A stretch of 64,000 bases of DNA. Source: Echinostoma caproni. Taxonomy: Eukaryota > Platyhelminthes > Trematoda > Plagiorchiida > Echinostomatidae. Below the pieces are notes generated by a model. The model made no database searches and was not told the DNA's origin. It saw only the letters and a program-made list of their open reading frames with translations. Of the stretch, positions 24,776-35,875 are shown in pieces (position 1 is the first letter of the stretch; the number at the start of each line of letters is the position of its first letter). A program made the translations under genes and the position numbers. The stretch spans positions 1-64,000 of the forward strand of contig UZAN01040513.1 in NCBI GenBank assembly GCA_900618425.1, in the 5' to 3' direction.

Positions 24776-25843
24776 ACGATAACTGAAGAGTTATCAGAAG
24801 TGGATCCTGTCGGTTTTGATCTGCACTAGGCTCAAGATATGGCTGGGGACGCTGATCCCAACAAGCCTGATAGCCAATGGACGCTATGCGACACGTTAGA
24901 ACCTGCAAAAAAACAGCATCCGAGTGTCCGTTGACCCTGGTACATTAAATGCAAAGATTCTATCCACGATGCCTCTTAATGAAAGAGTCCCTCCGTTCAA
25001 AGGCGCTACCATCCTTCGTGTGGAGCTGCAAGCACTAATGCTATCCATAAGATTGGAGCGGCATAAAACGAGGAGAATGAGGCTAGACCAAGGCATAAGC
25101 CACCGTTGGACTGCTTCTACCTTGATTCTACATTATATGGGAAGCAGAAAAACCGTTCAAGCAAAGATGGCAACCGATCAGAATCCACAAAGCAAACAAA
25201 AGAAAGAGAAAAAAATGAAAGCTCGGAACGAATGGCCAAAGCGAGACATCACGCCTGTGGTAAATGGGGTGGATGGACTCGTCGATCAAGAAGGCAAGGG
25301 GAGTTATTTAGAGAAACACCCGTAAGGTCGCCTACTCGAGGGAGCTGGTGAGCGTTGGAGGCTCCACAGCTCTAGGTGCACTCGAGTTACCTGTCAAAAC
25401 GGTTGTGGCAAGAGTAAATTGTACCATTTCCGTCTCCACTTGTTTCAATGTGCAGTGTGTGGGGTGGGTAGTAAAGAAAGCCATCCTGGCTATGGCGCGG
25501 GAGTGTTGATTCTTCTCCTCAGAATCACTGTGTTCTTTCGTCTCATTACCCACTCTATCGCTCCTTATTTGTCCCGTTGACATTCGTTTCATTCTGGTTA
25601 TCGATTTCTTACATAATCCAGTCTCTGACACGCAATGAGCATGCAGACGCACACATACCGCTCACACCTATGACTTTAAACACACGAGTTCTCTTGTGAC
25701 CTCCATTGCCCCTTACTATTGGTTGACCTATGTTCCGTCTACCCTTGTTCTGTACCGGTTCACTGCGTATCATTTATTGATTATTTAACCACCTACGCAC
25801 ATGTGACCTGTTTTGATGGCTCCTCGGGAGTCACCTGTTCATG

Positions 25844-25885
<42 letters not shown>

Positions 25886-26319
25886 TGCCACTGTTTGTTC
25901 AGAGATCTAATTGTGTGCTCCCAACTCTCTTATGATTGGCTCATTCTTTGGAAGCTTCATGTCACTGCCTTACTGGACTTATCTGTTTGACTCCGTACAC
26001 TTTGATCATATTCTCTCTTTGACACAACGGTGAGCTATCCCCTTATGAAGTACCTTGATTGTAAGGTGTATTTCGACACAGCCAAGCGCTGTCATATTCC
26101 TATTTGGTGCACTTATATCTGGAAGTGCCCTGACGACTGTCCTAACCCAGATACCTCACGAATCAAGGTTTGTATATTATTTATTGTCATTAATTAATTC
26201 GCATTAATAGTACCGTATCACGAGACGGTCTTGATTTTCATTGCATTAGAACCGGGACTTTGCGCGTCGCTTATGGCTAGGTTTAACACGGGAAGGCAGT
26301 CCTTCTAATTCCGCAAAAA
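24776..26319. other. Segment between two inverted SINE-C copies
   Basis: This 1.5-kb piece is more GC-rich than its surroundings. It contains a 133-codon plus ORF (24924-25325) and an (AC)n tract. The ORF is Lys/Arg-rich in its second half and resembles no family I know. The inverted SINE-C copies on either side could pair with each other in a transcript. Confidence 0.35.
25845..25882. repeat. (AC)n microsatellite
   Basis: There are about 19 perfect AC units. Confidence 0.95.
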
Positions 26320-26485
26320 AGGAATTAATTAATCGGTGTGGCCTCGTAGCTCAGCTGGTAGAGCATGCGTGTACAAAGCGTAGGCGGCGTCCATGGTGGG
26401 TTCGAATCCCACCGCGGCTACTGAACTCTTCACAATCGACATACAAACTTCAAATCTGCCAAACAACAATTTGAACAATTTTTTA
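26320..26485 (+). repeat. SINE-C copy, best preserved
   Basis: The head at 26340-26419 folds close to a tRNA cloverleaf: acceptor six of seven pairs, D stem GCTC/GAGC, an anticodon-like stem and T stem GTGGG/CCCAC around TTCGAAT. The region between the anticodon and T stems is about 13 bases and irregular, so it is not a functional tRNA gene. The body reads GGCTACTGAACTCTTCACAA, then CGACATACAAACTTC and CTGCCAAACAACAATTT. Confidence 0.8.
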
Positions 26486-27299
26486 TTTCACCGGACCGAT
26501 TTGGCATTTAATCCGTTGGTGCAAACAAGGGCATGATAAACCGTCACTTTTGAACAGCTCCTCTACTTTCCCTTCTCATTAAATATTTCTGCTCATAAAC
26601 CCGATAAAACAATATATTTCTCCGTCACTAGAAGAGTGCGTCTCGTTATTCTGGTTGAAACTCACAACTAATGAATTAGATTAAAGTAATCTATGAATTT
26701 TCCTTTAACGCTGACCGATTGAGGGAATTTTGACAATCCCGGCGTGGTCCTACTATAAATTAGGGTTTTTATTCCGCTGTTCTCGATTTTGGTATCTCTA
26801 AAAACATTGAGCGTCACTGGTTACTGATGAACCCTTACCAATAAAAATTCTCGGAAATTGATGTGTTTGTGTATCGTACGCGATTCACTTAATTCATGGA
26901 CGAATTCGTCATAGTTTCTTGTGTTACGCCGGTAGGCTTCATCAGCACGGATGTTTGCCGAGGCAGGCAGTATGTGGTGAAAAGCCACGATATGAGGGGG
27001 TCAACCAGTGAGCTTCGTCAGAAAAGTCACGATGGACTCATTGGGGCGTGCCGGACAACACAAACAAAGTCGCGTCAAGTAATTGCTTTATGCACCTCGA
27101 ACAGTGAATAACCCGCCATTACTTAATAATTCCCGAACAAATAAATAAGCAGATAAATGTATGAGTAATACAGTAACGGTGTTGGCGCCACACAATGCTA
27201 TTCTAGTGAATGCATTGCAGCATTCAGTTTGGATGCAATTAATCAGGAGTTGCTGAACTAAATATTCTAATAGAAGAGAGGTAGGTGTTCATGCCATTA

Positions 27300-27510
27300 T
27301 AAACAAATAACCATTGTGACAGACCATCCTTCGAACTCCATCTGTGCAAAAACCACAGTTCATCCATTCAATTATTTGCTTGAGATACACTAGAATCGAG
27401 TTATTACTTTCATTAGAGCTCATCAGCAGTCCATATCCACCGTCCCGTCTGGGATAGGAACTTTGGATCCCTCGAATAGAATGTGCGTGTGTTACCACTG
27501 TTCCAACTAG
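27300..27510 (-). repeat. SINE related to the 9.7-kb copy, hammerhead-like core decayed
   Basis: On the minus strand ACTGCTGATGAGCTC is followed within a few bases by ATGAAAG. Upstream, ATTCGAGGGATCC resembles a decayed tRNA B box, and downstream sequence (ATTCTAGTGTATCTCAAG) matches the 9.7-kb copy in layout. Stem II cannot form well. Confidence 0.35.
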
Positions 27511-29394
27511 CTTACATCCCGGCTAAACAGATTTCCCGATTAGTTTGTTCACATATCGTCCGCAAAGACAGTCAGTCAGTTTTCGGCTCTACAATATACA
27601 ACACGTTATCACTAAAAACTAGCGCCGGATTGAGTGTTGCTTCCAGATTTGCATTCGCATTCCTAAACGAACTTACAAAGCTGGATTTCATTTTTATCTC
27701 TCATTCACAATTAGTTGTAAATCGTGGTGTGAGGTACATTGATTCAGAGCCTCATCGCTATAATGCGCAGGACGCTATTCTCAGAGTAATAGGGCACTTG
27801 AATTTGATACCAGGATATCTAACATTCTAAAAGGTACTGCATACCCGCATTCTGGATCTTTATCCTATCCTTGCTTTTAATGATTCGCTACTTTCTCAAT
27901 TAACGAGCCAAATCGGTCGCGGACAGATGACGGCCAAAACCCATGCACAGACGTGTAGGAATGGTGTTCGTGAAATGGAATTCACAGAATCCAGTTTAAT
28001 GATAATAGCTGGTCTTTATTTTAGTTGAAAGTCAAACTAATGTGAAGCTCAAACGGAGGAAACTATTGTCATAGGCAACTGTTCATCGACCATGCTAAAA
28101 CGAGTACTTTCACTGAAGCAAACAATTGAGCAGACTTTTAAGCTTTTACCATGGGCATTGATTCACGAAACGATTCATGATATTTTCATCAATTAATACA
28201 ATACAATGTATCAATCTTCATGACAAGATAAGTCTTGGATTTCTTTAGAGTCTCCAGGTCAAACAGTGACTAAAATGCTCTATAAAGAGATAACCAAAAA
28301 TGCAACCTAAAGAACCCGATTCATCACGTTCATCTTGCTTGTCCATACTTTAAACATTAGATCACATATACCTATACGTCACGATTCAGTATTTCCTCAG
28401 GAACATGAAAAACAATTGATTAAATGTAAAGCGAATGGGAATATAAACTTGTTAATCAGAGAACTCCTGTCCATGTTACCAACATCTAGTTTTCCGGTGG
28501 TAGCGTCCACATGAAATGATACATTTAGGATTTTTACTTTCAAAAGTAGGGAATTCAAAGGCTTTTCCTTTGTATTAACGTCATGCGGCACTCAACTCAT
28601 CGGAGATGAAGCTTCAAAAACATATCATGATAGATATCAGTAATAACAGTCGTACCTTATCTACCGTTCCACGCATTTGCGACATGGATGACTTTAAAAT
28701 GCATGCACAGAAAGGGCCGTATCGTTTTAACAGCATGGAAGATTCAAGGAGAGTGACTAAATGTGCACGCAAAGGTGTGACTTTGAAATAAGTTGCCAAA
28801 CCCATCGGCATCAGGACTAAAAGCAAACGGTGCTATTACAGCAACAGATCGGGAAACGACAATAAAACCCGGTTCTGAAAAGACAAAGTTCAATAACGAG
28901 TTCCCAAAACATTTGTGTGATGTTTTCAGTGAGAACCTAAATTGAGGCAGTTAAAAAAGAGGATGAAGAAGGACTTCCAAGGCAAATTAATCAACAATTC
29001 TTTTACTGATCTGTTGTCGGATAGATAGCACTAGTGGGTCAAGAAACAGGCCATCGAGCCTGTGGAATGAAACTATCAAGTTGGAACGAGTGGAATATAG
29101 AGATTGGTAACAACGATTTGATAACTCAAAGTTCATACTGCATAGCGATGAGACGAAATACAACATATGGTGCTGTCGAAGCTAGGTGGGCTATAAAATG
29201 GACTGTTAAAACATTCAAAGTCGCTCGTCCTGTGAAAGAACTAACTTGAACACAATAGTATGATTATCTATCAGGTTGCTGCTCGTCAATCGCTAACGAG
29301 TAACCAAGTGTTCCATTAATTTTTATTTTTTCAATGTACCGGCTCACCTGAGGGCTTTGGATAGGTAGTTATATGATAAACACCAAATTCGATC

Positions 29395-29557
29395 GTTGGT
29401 GTTGGTGAGTTCTCCGAGCTGGAAGTGTAGTTCACAGAAGTTTCGTAGCCAAGCTAGGCAACATCATCAGTGCGACTTCGAGGAATCGCCAATCCCCAGT
29501 GGGACAGGGCTTCTATAGTTCTGTTTGAGGGTTGTGATTGGATGTTTGCGTCCCTTT
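29395..29557 (-). repeat. Left inverted arm (pseudo-LTR) of the PLE
   Basis: The reverse complement of this segment matches 30972-31134 with a few mismatches. Both contain GACGCAAACA, CCAATCACAACCCTC, CCCACTGGGGATTGGCGATT and TAGCTTGGCTACGAAACTTC. Confidence 0.88.
29429..29477 (-). ncRNA. Hammerhead-like motif in left PLE arm
   Basis: On the minus strand AGTCGCA-CTGATGA is followed by a GTTGCC/GGCTAC hairpin, GAAA, CTTC and TGTGAACT, whose TGTGA pairs with TCGCA using one G-T wobble. Compared with the right arm the change is C to T and keeps pairing. Stem III is essentially absent. Confidence 0.5.
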
Positions 29558-30971
29558 AATCTTATTGGTCAATAGCAACTGTTTGTTGTGATTTGATTGA
29601 CTGTTCCGTTGTCATGGCAATCATCCTTTTTCTCATTGGTCGACTGTCTTTGCTAGAGCAACCGCAAACCGGTTTTGAACAGGTTCCAAACTGGTTAGAA
29701 CTGGTTTTTGACCGGTTCTAGTTGGGGCACCCTCGGGTTACCAGTGTTTCCTTAGCTGGTGATAGATAGGTTCCAGTTCTATGTGCTTATTTATACTATC
29801 CGTTCTGGAGTGCCACTACCAGGAATTCTGACGTACAGCCTAACGAAAGAACTTTACAAACTACTCAGTCACTTGGTTCAAGGTTCGTAACATTCTATCA
29901 ACTCATCAGAGCAGTTTCTGAAAAATAGCAAATAAACGAGATTGGAACAAGATGAACTTATGGTCTCGTTTGACGTCACCGCTCTATTCACTCCAATAGA
30001 CATCAGATTGGCGAAACAAACCATGGCTGCTCTAATCAACATCTACAATGACAACCCAACAACTAGCCGAATCAGACAACCAAACCTTCTGGACCTTTTG
30101 GATCTGTTTCTCTACACGCATTTTCAATTCAACGACAGCCAAACAAACAAATACGAGGCACCCTGATGGAATCGCCAATTTCAGGATCATTGAAGAAGCG
30201 GTTATGCAGAGATTGGAAACCATTGTAATTCCTATCATCAACCCGAAATTGTGGGTCAGGCTAGTTGATGACACCTTTGTCAGCCTGAAATCTAGCCAAC
30301 TGGAGGAGACGCACCGTCTAATCAACAATGTGTTCACTGGAATTAAATTCACCGTGGAGAAAGAAAACGGACAGCTACCATTTTTGGATGTATTAGTCAA
30401 ACGAACCGAGGATGGGCAACTGGAAACCGACGTCTAACGAAAGCCAACCCACACGGATCAGATCCTCAGCTTTCAAAGCAACCACCCCGTGGCACACAAG
30501 AGGAGCCGCATACAAACGCTTTCCAAACGAGCAAAAACGCACTGCAGCAATTTCCAACTTGAAAAGGCAGAGGAAGCCCACCTTTTCGAGGTGCTTCGAC
30601 TTAACGGATACCCACGGAATTTCGTGCTACACTGCTTCCATTCGACGCTCAAAAAGAGGACAACAATTGAGGCCCCGGGAGAAGCCTCAAATGCACAGTC
30701 AGAAGAACGACAGACAATTAAACGAACAACATTGTCATATATAGAAGGAATCTCGGAAATAGCAGCCAGATTATTACAACCATCAGGAATTTCGGTTGCA
30801 CACAAAACAACCGCGACAATGAGGGCTATCCTGTCAAGGCCATACGATTCCCCAAAAGTCGTATATAAATTAAAGTGCTGAGACTGCGACAAATACTACG
30901 TGGGACAAACCAGAAAAAAGCTCAAGACACGACTCCACGAACACACACTGGCGGTCAAACGACACGAGGAG

Positions 30972-31134
30972 AAAGGGACGCAAACAGCCAATCACAACCC
31001 TCAAACAGAACTATAGAAGCCCTGTCCCACTGGGGATTGGCGATTCCTCGAAGTCGCACTGATGATGTTGCCTAGCTTGGCTACGAAACTTCTGCGAACT
31101 ACACTTCCAGCTCGGAGAACTCACCAATACCAAC
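30972..31134 (+). repeat. Right inverted arm (pseudo-LTR) of the PLE
   Basis: This is the partner of 29395-29557. It begins at AAAGGGACGCAAACA directly after the endonuclease reading frame and ends at CACCAATACCAAC. Confidence 0.88.
31052..31100 (+). ncRNA. Hammerhead-like motif in right PLE arm
   Basis: Strand AGTCGCA precedes CTGATGA. A single T and a GTTGCC-TAGCTT-GGCTAC hairpin (one mismatch) give stem II. GAAAC, TTC and TGCGAACT follow, and TGCGA is complementary to TCGCA. This is the layout of the minimal type I hammerheads reported in PLEs. The extra T after CTGATGA and TTC in place of GTC may weaken it. Confidence 0.55.
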
Positions 31135-31807
31135 ATCCGCATCCTGAGCTACAATCATTCCACATCATTTCAATCATCAAATTCCGTTGCTTCCATCATA
31201 CCTTACTTTCCTAAGCCGCTGCAAGAGGTGTTTGGTGAATTCAAACGGGTGATTTTTCTTCAAGTTCCTACTGCAGCATTCGATATGATTACGTGGTCAA
31301 ATGTGAAGCGTACGCTTGCCTCACGATCACATTCCTCACCAAACTATTGCAACATCAACATTTGTAATAACATTCAACATCCGTTGACCTGAGAATACTG
31401 CAATACATTTTCATCTGATTCTTGTACAGAATGACATGACTAAAGTTTGTGCGTGGAAGCTGCAGGTCGTGGTAAAATCGGCGCATTTGGCTAACGAATT
31501 GTGAGTCAAGGCTAAAGGTATGTAGGTCGAGGCCATAAAATTGTGCGTTTTGGATAAAGCTTATTGGTAAACGCATTGTTTTTCTATTCGTTGGCCTATC
31601 CACTGTTGTTTTTGTTATTTAAATGAATCAAAAAGCAATTTAGTGGCTTGAATTATTTGGACGTGTAATTCAGTTCACCGTAACCGGGTCAGTTTACGAG
31701 GCTAGGGGTGTGTTTTGAATACAGTGCTCACGATATCCGAGGAAATCATTCACGCGTATCAGCTGTAGAAGGGGAATAATGTGCGAAACAATAATCACGT
31801 TGCTTAC

Positions 31808-32041
31808 CTGTGCGAATGTTAGGTGAACGGTGTGAATTGCCCTGGGCGATCGGTTAATCACATATATCTGGGGTATTATGGACTCGCCCGGTACAAATCC
31901 TGTCTTGTTTACTGTCAGGTCACAAAGAATCAACCCATTTGGACTGGCACAGCACCCGGAGAGGACGAATTCCTTGTGCAAGGTGACCCGATCCTGAGGG
32001 ATGACGAATTCGAGTGGGAGGATTTCCAAAATAAAAGTGGT
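31808..32041 (-). CDS. Alpha-arrestin gene, first arrestin-C exon
   Basis: This exon has 78 codons, phase 0 at both ends, with acceptor CTGACTCCAG and donor GCACAG|GTAAGC. A stop precedes the acceptor in frame. It encodes HKEFVLSGCCASPNG, then LTVNKTGFVPGESIIPQIYV and INRSPRAIHTVHLTFAQ. The Gly-Phe-Val-Pro-Gly-Glu turn and the N-x-S strand are the most conserved landmarks of the arrestin C domain. The exon immediately continues from the end of the N domain (LTHFPRLR) in the upstream exon. This is the clearest single piece of evidence for the family. Confidence 0.92.
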
Positions 32042-34714
32042 CTGGAGTCAGTTCTTCAATTGAACACGCAAATTTAAAACATTCGGTAGATGTTGCCGGA
32101 CGTATGGGCATTCTTATAACGGTGTAGAGTTATATCGATCGACCAACCAGTCTCATAAATAAAATTAGCATCATCACACATTGTCTAAACCCCTGAACGG
32201 TTACGATGGTAAACATTTTTGCATAAAAACGACCCAACTGCAGACAGTAAGCTATTAGCCTCGGCAGGATATTCCCACTATTGACGAAATCACTTTTATC
32301 ATTTGATTTGTATTAAACTGGTAAACAAAATGGTGTTAGCTGCGTCAGTCTCTTGCTGATCTCTTCGTCTCCAATTCAATCCTATTTGGGTTCCACTTGA
32401 AGAAGGTTAATTTATCTCTGGTGACGTGATCTCCTTCCATCTATGATTAACGGATGCACTTCAAGTGCACTAATCCGAACGGATAAAAACGACTTTCAGA
32501 GAGAGGCAGTTCAGGCCTGTTTGTTGTTCACAATACTTTTCACCTAATGCACAATACAGCAGTATGAACAAGCTAACGAAAATGAAATTCATGAAAGAAN
32601 CTTGATTGACACATGCAACTACCAGATGCATAAGATAATTTTCTTGGCTATATGCTGCGCATCGAGTTTGTAGAAACAACGAGGTTATTAATCATCCCAC
32701 TTTCCGGTTTTCCCAAAACAACCAACGCATTTAATCCCCTGAGATTCCTTCGAACATTCAAAATTTTACACACCAGAATATTTCAGGTGTATCTTCTTCA
32801 TACCTCGACTCCACTCTCTGTCTCTCTACTTTGGACTTTCTCGGTTCGATCGAGAACCAAGACAAAAATCGATCCAATCTAATTATATGGCCTATTTCGT
32901 AAGGCTGGCCTCAAATCTGCCTACCTCCTTTCCCATTTTCTTCTTATTTGATGGAACTACTGTTCACCTGCCTACATTCTACCTATCCACTTGTTAGTGC
33001 ATGAGTGTGTCTATGTATGCTTGTGTCGTCCGACTTAGTGTGTCTATTCGAATCACTTGCTCACTCTCAAATGCTCGCTCATCCGCTAGCTCGCTCGTCT
33101 TCGAGTCTGCACGCACAGATGGATGATTCTACACTCTACCTCCTCCCCGTCCGCACTCCTATCCGGCTACTACAATCGGTGTCCCGTTGTCGCCTAGCCC
33201 CTAGTTTCCTGGTGCAGTGATCGGATCCTGAGGTGAACACTGGATGCCTGGGGAGCTTTGCAATTTGGTAATTAAGTTCCTCATGGCAGCAGGAGGAGCA
33301 TAGGTTTGAGTGTGCGTTGGCATATAGACACACGCTCACGGGCATTGCATCTGAAGAAGTAGAAATGCATCTCACTGTACACACCTAGACTGTTGGGAAA
33401 CGGTATCTGTTAAATGGTATGCAGACGAATGTGAGAAACGCACGCGCAATACAGGCATCCGCAGACTTAGATAGACATAACTGCACAGACAGACATGTAT
33501 ACACACATACACACGCGTTCGCTATGTATCAGAAACTGACGGGGGATGCAACAGGAAAGTGGTGATGGGAAGCTGAATTTCACATCAGAATGAAGGCAAA
33601 ATGTGAACACTTGACTGAATTTCGTTTAACTACACAAAAATATCTGTTGGATATACTTTCACATACTTCTATATTAAACACCTTACAATTGTACGTTTGT
33701 AATACAAAGGTAACTGAGAATTTAATTTTCTCATGCGCGCTCCCCGTTTCCATAAAATAAACGAAAACAGAATAGAAAAATATTTTTTAACGCAAGGTCT
33801 GTAAAAAGGCATTTTATCATTCAACAGAAAAACAATGCATTTGCTGAAACTATTAAAACGATAAAAGCTTTTAGTAAATACGTGAAGTACAAAATTCCAA
33901 GCTTTATATCATGACCTATTTGACCACTAAACAAACGTCTTACAATCGATCAATCATTGTTCTTCAGCATTAGTGTGATGTGAAGAAGGAACTGATATTG
34001 TACATCAATAACGAATGTCTCGAAGTGGTTACTACGATTGATGAAGCAACATCATCCCAAAGGCTGACATGGTAAACACAACCCTTATTCACCTACCCCA
34101 AACGATCTAACACCGTTTATCTAATTTTTTCGTTCAAGCCATTGTATCGCAACCTGAATCCCAAGCTTTTACCAGAAAAAGAAGCAATAAAATTACTTCA
34201 GCCAGTTTTTGGTATCCTGGTACAATCAGTCAGATTGCCTTGGGACTGATTGTTGAGCTGTTGTTTTTTATGTTTAATGTCCCACCCCACCCTCTCCCCC
34301 GCTTCCCCGACTATTGTCCATCTCACCACTGTAGTTATCTAAACTTGCTTGTGTAAATGCCAGATTGTTTTACGTTGTAGCAACTGAAGAGACTAAAATA
34401 AATGTTAACATTTGGCAGTATTTGTCTTCGCTCGGTTCTAACGAATTTTATGTTTGTGTCTATCACACCTTTGTTTCTGTGGTCGATTTTCATAATGAGT
34501 GATTTTTTGACATAAGATTGCCGTCGGTTTATTTGATTCGGTATAAAGAAATTATTAGCGGCTTTGGCTTTAATTAGCCACTACCATTAGGCCATTTATT
34601 TTGCTAGTTTTGTCTGGTCATTAAGAAAAATCAGAACTATTTATCCTATGCTTTGTCGTAACATAGTTGTGATGTAAGAAATTAAGTTTTACATATCTAT
34701 TTTGTCATCCTTTT

Positions 34715-34825
34715 GTTTTACTCCCTTTCATTGAATACACAATGAAACAATTTTCAGGAAGGGGGGAAGCAGCCAATCAAAGGGCTACCATACAATACAC
34801 AAATGGGGAAAGTCATATATGGTAA
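34715..34825 (-). repeat. SINE-B 3' part
   Basis: It carries CTCCCTTTCATTGAATACAC, GGAAGGGGGGAAGCAG and CCAATCAAAGGGCTACCAT, without the tRNA-like head. Confidence 0.75.
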
Positions 34826-35070
34826 ATGTACCAAATCGTACTTCACCTACTTCGTTCTTCACTTCTTTGTTGTCAAAGAATAATAAAGTTTCCTTCAACT
34901 TTTACAAGTACTAATCTATATTTCCACTGACAAAACTGATATGGTGAACAAACGTTTAGAAGCATTCAATTTACCACAAAATGGTTTTATTGATAATTAA
35001 CTGCATAGTTGTTGACATTATTGGATCGCAATGCCTTCATATTTGTATGGTACGAGATGTTTGATCACCT

Positions 35071-35375
35071 GTTCAGTTCCAGTTCAGTTTGTACAACCGT
35101 TAACCGTACACTCTCGTGCACTGGTTTAGGGTGCAGCCTTTTGGTTGCCCATTTTGATAAGGCAGTAACAGAAAGACATGAAAGGTAGAAGTGGAGTCGA
35201 GGAGAAAATGGAAACTTTCAGTTGACTAAGGTTGCGAGGAAGTTAAGAAGATTCACGAACTCCGTTGTTTACGATACTCAACCATATCAGTGCCTCTAAC
35301 CACCGGTTACGATCATCCTGAGGTTCCCAACCAGAGAGCCTAAGGCGACCTATGTGACCGAGATTTAAAAACGAA
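35071..35375 (-). mobile_element. RTE-like LINE 3' end
   Basis: On the minus strand it keeps a decayed LGHIGRLRLSGWEPQDDRNRWL segment, the 3' UTR and a GTACAAACTGAACTGG tail. It shares this end with the copies at 17.2, 41.0, 50.6, 54.4 and 55.1 kb. Confidence 0.7.
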
Positions 35376-35875
35376 GCTCAGCGTTTCCTCAGTGGCTGCT
35401 TTGTTATAAGAAAGTGGGACCGTTTCCAAATTATGCAGTTGCAGCAGCTGTTGTGCGGTTCCCGTGGATGTCTAAATAAAAGCAAGGTGAAAACTAAAAT
35501 AGCAGCCCAGCAATCAAATGGACTGTTTCCGATATGAATCATTCTTATAAGTAAATAAAGTGTTTTGTCTAGAAAAGAAGTGGCAACACATCCAGGATTT
35601 TTACTTGAAACCTCTTCTTTTTACTCAAAAGCAACTCAAAACGGACGATCATTTTCTCTTCTCGACTTCCTTATTGAGGAATCGATGAATGGCCTGAATT
35701 TCGCCCGAAAACGCTTGTGGTTATAAACTGGTAACTAATTTAGGTAAGTTTCCCGGGAAATTGAAAATAATAAAAATGATAACTGCTGCATAACTAGACA
35801 GTTTATCTAAAAATCTTCGCGTTCCACTCTGTTCATGTTTACAACTGCTTATATACAAACATAAGTTGAACTTAC

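Larger units (their letters stand above)
29395..31134 (+). mobile_element. Penelope-like element with RT, GIY-YIG endonuclease and inverted terminal arms
   Basis: Between 163-base inverted arms lies a coding region on the plus strand. Visible blocks in order are MVSFDVTALFTPIDI (finger/palm, about 29960), a shifted GT-x-M-x-SPISG-like segment near 30165, WVRLVDDTFVSLKS with the catalytic Asp pair (about 30250), GQLPFLDVLVKR, NGYPRNFV, and VYKLKC-stop-DCDKYYVGQTRKK near 30865-30920. The last is the GIY-YIG endonuclease with its Tyr-Val-Gly core. At least one frameshift and a TGA within the endonuclease show it is inactive. It lies antisense in the arrestin intron, about 670 bases from the exon at 31808. 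Confidence 0.88.
22911..31807 (-). other. Arrestin intron (8.9 kb)
   Basis: This intron contains a hammerhead SINE-A (24275-24385), SINE-C copies in opposite orientations (24437-24775 and 26320-26485), an (AC)n tract, a hammerhead-like SINE (27300-27510) and a nearly complete PLE (29395-31134). I see nothing recognisable in 22950-24270 or 27520-29390. The ORF at 27483-27830 (115 codons) is unassigned. Confidence 0.7.
32042..35875 (-). other. Arrestin intron (3.8 kb)
   Basis: This GT-AG intron holds a SINE-B 3' part (34715-34825) and a LINE 3' end (35071-35375). The segment 32700-33500 is pyrimidine- and GC-rich on the plus strand, with CTCACTC and GCTCGCTCG simple patterns, and is unassigned. 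The remainder is AT-rich and featureless to my reading. Confidence 0.7.

Noticed and set aside
26340..26419. Possible functional tRNA gene with a near-complete cloverleaf
   Set aside because: The region between anticodon and T stems is too long and irregular, and the sequence is the head of a multi-copy SINE with a shared 3' body.
29895..29935. Minus-strand CTGATGA...GAAC resembling a hammerhead inside the PLE
   Set aside because: It falls in the PLE coding region, stem II pairs poorly, and the GAAA box is incomplete. It is most likely a by-product of coding sequence.
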